Assembly (NCBI GenBank): GCA_035286585.1
Contig: DATEDC010000087.1
Coordinates: forward strand, 1 to 5,472
DNA from: DSOS01 sp035286585
Lineage (GTDB): Bacteria; Chloroflexota; Anaerolineae; Anaerolineales; UBA4823
Length of the DNA: 5,472 nt
Direction: 5' to 3'
Shown here: positions 5,470-5,472 of the stretch, one piece after another
Layout: each line of letters starts with the position of its first letter
How positions within the stretch are numbered: position 1 is the first letter of the stretch
Notes under the pieces: model-generated
What the model was told of the DNA's origin: nothing
The model's database searches: none
The model's input: only the letters and a program-made list of their open reading frames with translations
Position numbers and translations under genes: made by a program

Positions 5470-5472
5470 TGC

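Noticed and set aside
1..5472. CRISPR array, insertion sequence, tRNA, rRNA or riboswitch
   Set aside because: Neither strand shows regularly spaced repeats, transposase motifs with terminal inverted repeats, a tRNA cloverleaf or rRNA sequence, and the 45-nt hydrolase leader is too short for a typical riboswitch.

Overview
The window (5,472 bases, moderately GC-rich) looks like a bacterial chromosome segment. The style of the genes fits an environmental Chloroflexota/Anaerolineae-like genome: a large cyclase–NTPase–TPR signalling protein, a second class III cyclase, an MNT-type nucleotidyltransferase and a Tat-exported cyclase-family hydrolase. This placement is an inference from gene style; no rRNA or other taxonomic marker is present.

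Layout, left to right. (1) 2–313, + strand: the C-terminal end of a class III adenylate/guanylate cyclase whose start lies outside the window. (2) 314–555: noncoding, with a 10-bp stem (320–352) that could terminate transcription from both sides, a compact hairpin at 370–384, and a short open stretch (466–555, - strand) that would encode a membrane helix. (3) 556–3678, - strand: a 1,040-residue signalling protein with an N-terminal cyclase-like domain, a central NB-ARC/AAA-type ATPase and C-terminal TPR repeats. The first cyclase domain residue that stabilises the transition state is not the usual Asn. (4) 3763–4116, - strand: an MNT-family nucleotidyltransferase whose natural reading frame is cut by an amber codon at codon 8. 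Only a shortened product from GTG 4047 remains open, and no HEPN partner is present. (5) 4117–4209: a compact divergent promoter region with a near-consensus + strand promoter (TTGACA, 16 bp, TATGAT) and a strong Shine-Dalgarno. (6) 4210–5079, + strand: a Tat-exported metal-dependent hydrolase of the cyclase (kynurenine formamidase-like) family with all expected metal ligands. (7) 5080–5472: a poorly recognisable region holding one possible secreted or membrane-anchored small ORF (5191–5469), possibly the remains of a frameshifted gene.

The genes do not form one obvious pathway. The two cyclase-domain genes converge on a shared terminator. The nucleotidyltransferase and the large signalling gene lie on the same strand, in the same frame and 84 nt apart, so they may be co-transcribed. 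The exported hydrolase appears to be an independent, well-expressed unit. No convincing new multi-gene system is seen. The most notable points are the broken orphan MNT gene, the altered catalytic residue in the large cyclase-like protein, and the gene remnants in the two spacers.
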